A program made the position numbers and the translations under genes. DNA of 37,066 nucleotides from Akkermansiaceae bacterium (lineage in GTDB: Bacteria; Verrucomicrobiota; Verrucomicrobiia; Verrucomicrobiales; Akkermansiaceae), in the NCBI GenBank assembly GCA_022424905.1, contig JAKMGP010000285.1, positions 1 through 37,066 on the forward strand. The letters are read 5' to 3'. Below, in pieces: positions 33,714 to 37,066 of this stretch (its first letter is position 1; the number at the start of each line of letters is the position of its first letter). The notes under the pieces were generated by a model. It ran no database searches. It was not told the origin of the DNA and worked only from the letters and a program-made list of their open reading frames with translations.

Positions 33714-36700
33714 ATGGCTATCCAACAAAAACTCCTTGTCGCCAACCGTGGCGAAATCGCCATTCGCGTCTTTCGCGCTGCCACTGAACTCGGGCTCCGC
33801 ACCGTCGCAATATACGCCGAGGAAGATCGCTTTTCCCGCCATCGCTTTAAAGCTGACGAGGCTTACCAGCTAGACGCAACTAAAGGTCCTGTCGGCGCCT
33901 ATCTCGACCACGAAGGTATCGTAGCCCTCGCAAAATCAAAAGGCGTCACTCTCATTCATCCCGGATATGGATTCCTGTCCGAAAATGCCGACTTCGCCCG
34001 CGCCTGCGAACGCGAAGGTATTACTTTCATCGGTCCATCCGCCGACCTTCTAGGCTCAATGGGCGACAAAACCGCTGCTCGCGCACAAGCAATCGCGGCC
34101 AAAGTTCCAGTTCTTCCGGGCACCGACGACGCCATTTCCGATCCCGATCAAGCCCTTACCGTAGCCCATGAGGTCGGCTTCCCTCTCATCATCAAGGCCG
34201 CATTTGGCGGTGGTGGTCGTGGTATGCGGATCGTTGAAAAACCCTCCGAACTTCAGGCCCGCCTCGCCGAAGCCCAAGAGGAAGCCCAAAACGCCTTCGG
34301 AAACCCTGCCGTTTTTCTGGAACGCTACATTAAACGAGCGAAACACATCGAAGTTCAAATCCTCGGAGACCAACACGGTAATGTTGTCCACCTCCACGAA
34401 CGCGATTGCTCTGTGCAACGGCGCTACCAAAAAGTGGTTGAGATTGCACCCTCCATCGACCTCGAGGGTACCCTTCGCCAAGATCTTTGCCAATCAGCTG
34501 CCAACCTTGCCCAATCTATCGGTTACAACAACGCCGGCACTGTCGAATTCCTTTACGACATGGACTCAAAAGAATGGTTCTTCATCGAAATGAATCCGCG
34601 CATTCAAGTCGAACACACCGTCACCGAATGCGTTACCGGCATCGATCTTGTCCGTTCTCAAATACTCGTGGCACAAGGCAAGAAACTTCACGAACCCGAA
34701 ATTGGAATCCCCACCCAGAGCGAAATCCCTTGCAACGGCTTCGCCATCCAATGTCGAATCACGACTGAAGACCCTGAAAAGGGGTTTGCCCCCGACTACG
34801 GCCGCATCACTAACTATCGTTCCGCTGCCGGATTTGGCATACGACTTGACTCCGGAAACGGAGACGCCGGAGCTGTCATTACTCCATACTACGACTCGAT
34901 GCTCGTTAAACTCACCGCCACCGGTCGTGACTTCGAAACCGCCTGCCAACGAATGGACCGCGCCCTCCGTGAATTCCGTATTCGAGGCGTCAAAACCAAC
35001 ATTCCTTTCCTCGAAAACGTCATTGAAGATTCCACTTTCCGATCTGGTGACGCGCACACTAAACTCATCGACTCCCAGCCGAGTCTCTTCAGCTTTATAC
35101 CGAAACGCGACCGAGCAACCAAGCTCCTCAACTACCTCTCCGACCTGACCGTAAATGGCAATCCAGGAGCTAAAGACTGGCGCCCCGCTAAACCCTTCGC
35201 ACAACCCCGTATTCCAAGTAGCACGGGTGTCTCGGTTGCATCCCCCTCCTCCAGAGAAATCCTCCTTAGTCAAGGTCCCGAAGCCTTTTCAAAATGGATT
35301 GGTGAACAAAAACGTCTACTCTGCACTGACACCACAATGCGCGACGCCCACCAGTCGCTTATCGCCACTCGCATGCGCACTTTCGACATGCTTAATATCG
35401 CAGAAGCTTACGCGAAGAGAACTCCTGATCTTTTCTCGATGGAAATGTGGGGAGGCGCCACCTTCGACACCTCGATGCGCTTTCTTAAGGAAGACCCATG
35501 GGACCGTCTTCGCGAGCTCCGCGAACGCATCCCAAACATTTGCTTCCAGATGCTCTTCCGTGGATCGAACGCTGTTGGCTACTCAAACTATCCTGACAAT
35601 GTTGTCGCCGGATTCGTTAAACACGCAGCCGATTCCGGAATGGACATATTTCGTATTTTCGACTCCCTCAACTATTTGCCGAACATGAGGGTTGCCATGG
35701 AAGCCGTTCGCGAACATGGCAAATCTGTCTGTGAAGCTGCTGTCTGCTACACCGGTGACATCACCGACCCAAACCGAGCCAAATATTCACTCAAGTATTA
35801 CATCGATAAGGCCAAAGAGTTGGAAAAGATGGGCGCACATATTCTTTGTATTAAAGACATGGCTGGCCTCTGTCATCCTGCCGCCATCACAAAGCTTGTT
35901 TCCACGCTCAAACAAGAAATTGGCATCCCCATTCACTTCCACACTCACGACACATCCGGGCTCAACGCTGCCTCGATTATGGCTGCCGCTGAGGCTGGAG
36001 TCGACATCGCAGATATGGCTCTTGCCTCTATGTCTGGATCAACAAGCCAACCAAATCTCAACTCTGTCTGCGCCGCGATGGGTGGCCACGAGCGAGACCC
36101 CGGTCTCGACATCGAAACTCTCAATGAGTTTTCCGATTACTGGGAAGAAATCCTGACACACTACGAACCTTTCTATTCCGCTCCCCGAAGCGGCACTGCT
36201 GAGGTTTACCTACACGAAATGCCCGGCGGGCAATACACCAACCTCAAGGAACAAGCCAACGGCATGGGACTCGGCCACCGTTGGCAGGAAATCGCCCATA
36301 CCTACGCTGACGTAAACCAACTCTTTGGCGATATCGTCAAGGTCACTCCCTCTTCCAAGGTAGTTGGAGACATGACCATGCTCCTCGTTACGCAGGATCT
36401 AAAAGCCAAAGACCTTCTTAACGGCAACGCGCCCAACCTCGACTTCCCCGAAAGTGTCATCGATATGCTGGGAGGTGGCCTCGGTCAACCCGACGGTGGA
36501 TGGCCCAAGGAAATTCAAAAACTCGTTCTAGGAGATAAGATTCCGGTTACAGTCCGCCCCGGTGAACTCGCGCCTCCATGCGACCTAGACCAAACCAAGG
36601 CTGAACTCAGCGAGGCACTCGATCGAGAAGCAAACAACGACGACCTCTACAGCCATCTCATGTATCCTCAGGTCTTCTCAGATTATTTGGATTCGCTGAA

Positions 36701-37066
36701 GAACTTCGACCGCCTCACGGTCCTACCCACTCCGGCTTTCTTTTATGGCCTTCAAATTGGGGAAGAAGTCCATGTTGATATTGGCCCAGGAAAGACCCTC
36801 TTCATCAAGCTCATCTCAATTGGCGAACCTGACGACGAAGGTCGGCGTACTCTTTTCTATGAACTGAATGGTATGCCTCGTGAGTGCGTCGTAATCGACA
36901 AAGCTCTTGGCAAAGAGTCCGTAGCCAACCTCAAAGGAGAGCCCGGCAACGATCAACATATTATCGCACCCCTCCCCGGAATGATCAGCGAAGTTGCGAT
37001 AAAATCAGGCGACGAGGTCAAGGAAGGTGAAAAATTAGTCGTTCTAGAGGCCATGAAAATGCTCAC
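33714..37066 (+). CDS. pyc: Pyruvate carboxylase, 3' end cut by the window edge
   Basis: Carboxylates pyruvate to oxaloacetate using bicarbonate, ATP and biotin, an anaplerotic step. The first 1117 codons are visible. The biotin carboxylase domain (about 1-450) shows LLVANRGEIAIRVFRA, HPGYGFLSEN, the FGGGGRGMR ATP loop and FIEMNPRIQVEHTVTE. The carboxyltransferase domain starts near 530 with TTMRDAHQSLIATRMRT and contains KDMAGLCHP and HFHTHDTSG. A biotin carrier domain ends the protein, with the biotinyl Lys1115 in LEAMKM. Having all three domains in this order on one chain identifies pyruvate carboxylase rather than oxaloacetate decarboxylase. Only about 25-35 residues are missing. The start ATG gives the usual N-terminus. 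Confidence 0.98.
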   Translation, partial: MAIQQKLLVANRGEIAIRVFRAATELGLRTVAIYAEEDRFSRHRFKADEAYQLDATKGPVGAYLDHEGIVALAKSKGVTLIHPGYGFLSENADFARACEREGITFIGPSADLLGSMGDKTAARAQAIAAKVPVLPGTDDAISDPDQALTVAHEVGFPLIIKAAFGGGGRGMRIVEKPSELQARLAEAQEEAQNAFGNPAVFLERYIKRAKHIEVQILGDQHGNVVHLHERDCSVQRRYQKVVEIAPSIDLEGTLRQDLCQSAANLAQSIGYNNAGTVEFLYDMDSKEWFFIEMNPRIQVEHTVTECVTGIDLVRSQILVAQGKKLHEPEIGIPTQSEIPCNGFAIQCRITTEDPEKGFAPDYGRITNYRSAAGFGIRLDSGNGDAGAVITPYYDSMLVKLTATGRDFETACQRMDRALREFRIRGVKTNIPFLENVIEDSTFRSGDAHTKLIDSQPSLFSFIPKRDRATKLLNYLSDLTVNGNPGAKDWRPAKPFAQPRIPSSTGVSVASPSSREILLSQGPEAFSKWIGEQKRLLCTDTTMRDAHQSLIATRMRTFDMLNIAEAYAKRTPDLFSMEMWGGATFDTSMRFLKEDPWDRLRELRERIPNICFQMLFRGSNAVGYSNYPDNVVAGFVKHAADSGMDIFRIFDSLNYLPNMRVAMEAVREHGKSVCEAAVCYTGDITDPNRAKYSLKYYIDKAKELEKMGAHILCIKDMAGLCHPAAITKLVSTLKQEIGIPIHFHTHDTSGLNAASIMAAAEAGVDIADMALASMSGSTSQPNLNSVCAAMGGHERDPGLDIETLNEFSDYWEEILTHYEPFYSAPRSGTAEVYLHEMPGGQYTNLKEQANGMGLGHRWQEIAHTYADVNQLFGDIVKVTPSSKVVGDMTMLLVTQDLKAKDLLNGNAPNLDFPESVIDMLGGGLGQPDGGWPKEIQKLVLGDKIPVTVRPGELAPPCDLDQTKAELSEALDREANNDDLYSHLMYPQVFSDYLDSLKNFDRLTVLPTPAFFYGLQIGEEVHVDIGPGKTLFIKLISIGEPDDEGRRTLFYELNGMPRECVVIDKALGKESVANLKGEPGNDQHIIAPLPGMISEVAIKSGDEVKEGEKLVVLEAMKML

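Noticed and set aside
34168-36156. Several open frames on both strands inside pyruvate carboxylase, including one of 235 codons
   Set aside because: They lie in other frames of a strongly conserved gene and their translations show no recognisable domain; they follow from its base composition.
1-37066. tRNA, rRNA, CRISPR arrays, insertion sequences and phage genes
   Set aside because: I looked through the gaps and found no cloverleaf, repeat-spacer series, transposase or integrase.

Overview
The window is a compact, roughly 50% GC bacterial chromosome segment. I see no RNA genes, insertion sequences, phage genes or CRISPR arrays. It most likely comes from the Verrucomicrobiota. This is inferred from a PEP-CTERM tail on a VIT/VWA protein, a MoxR/DUF58/DUF4350/DUF4129/SpoIIM/RDD cluster, several membrane or giant proteins of a type I associate with the Planctomycetes-Verrucomicrobia group, and weak or absent Shine-Dalgarno sequences. 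No rRNA or other phylogenetic marker is present to prove it.

Layout. Positions 1-3808 (minus strand) hold a nucleotide-synthesis block: purD, pyrR, pyrB and pyrC, with pyrC cut by the window edge. Positions 3904-8660 (plus strand) carry a sugar-nucleotidyltransferase-like gene, fdhD, a secreted VIT/VWA protein with a PEP-CTERM tail, and a five-helix membrane protein. Positions 8657-9652 (minus) hold an MTH1-like Nudix hydrolase and a GcvH-like protein whose lipoyl lysine is replaced by arginine. Positions 9866-11380 (plus) hold a possible remnant of an HNH nuclease gene, a catalytically dead rhomboid-like protein and hisI. One gene at 11426-17725 (minus) encodes an exported protein of 2099 residues.

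Positions 18005-19396 carry a divergent pair: a class IV aminotransferase (probable aminodeoxychorismate lyase) and an ACP phosphodiesterase. Positions 19333-26904 (minus) form a tight operon, read in order: RDD, SpoIIM, DUF4129, DUF4350, MoxR, DUF58, a small charged lipoprotein and a cysteine-cluster protein. Four of its junctions overlap. By analogy with other MoxR clusters, the core probably builds or remodels an envelope complex. The last two genes are in the same frame, separated only by a TAA stop, and the second begins at a TTG directly after it.

Positions 26955-28835 (minus) hold purU and a LysR regulator. The end of the window holds dtd (plus), a DUF4332/zinc-ribbon membrane protein and valS (minus), and a divergent, nearly complete pyruvate carboxylase that runs off the edge just after its biotinyl lysine.

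The points that most deserve a second look are the arginine-for-lysine GcvH, the giant exported protein with its palindrome-rich upstream region, the PEP-CTERM VIT/VWA protein, and the 3' extension of the MoxR operon.
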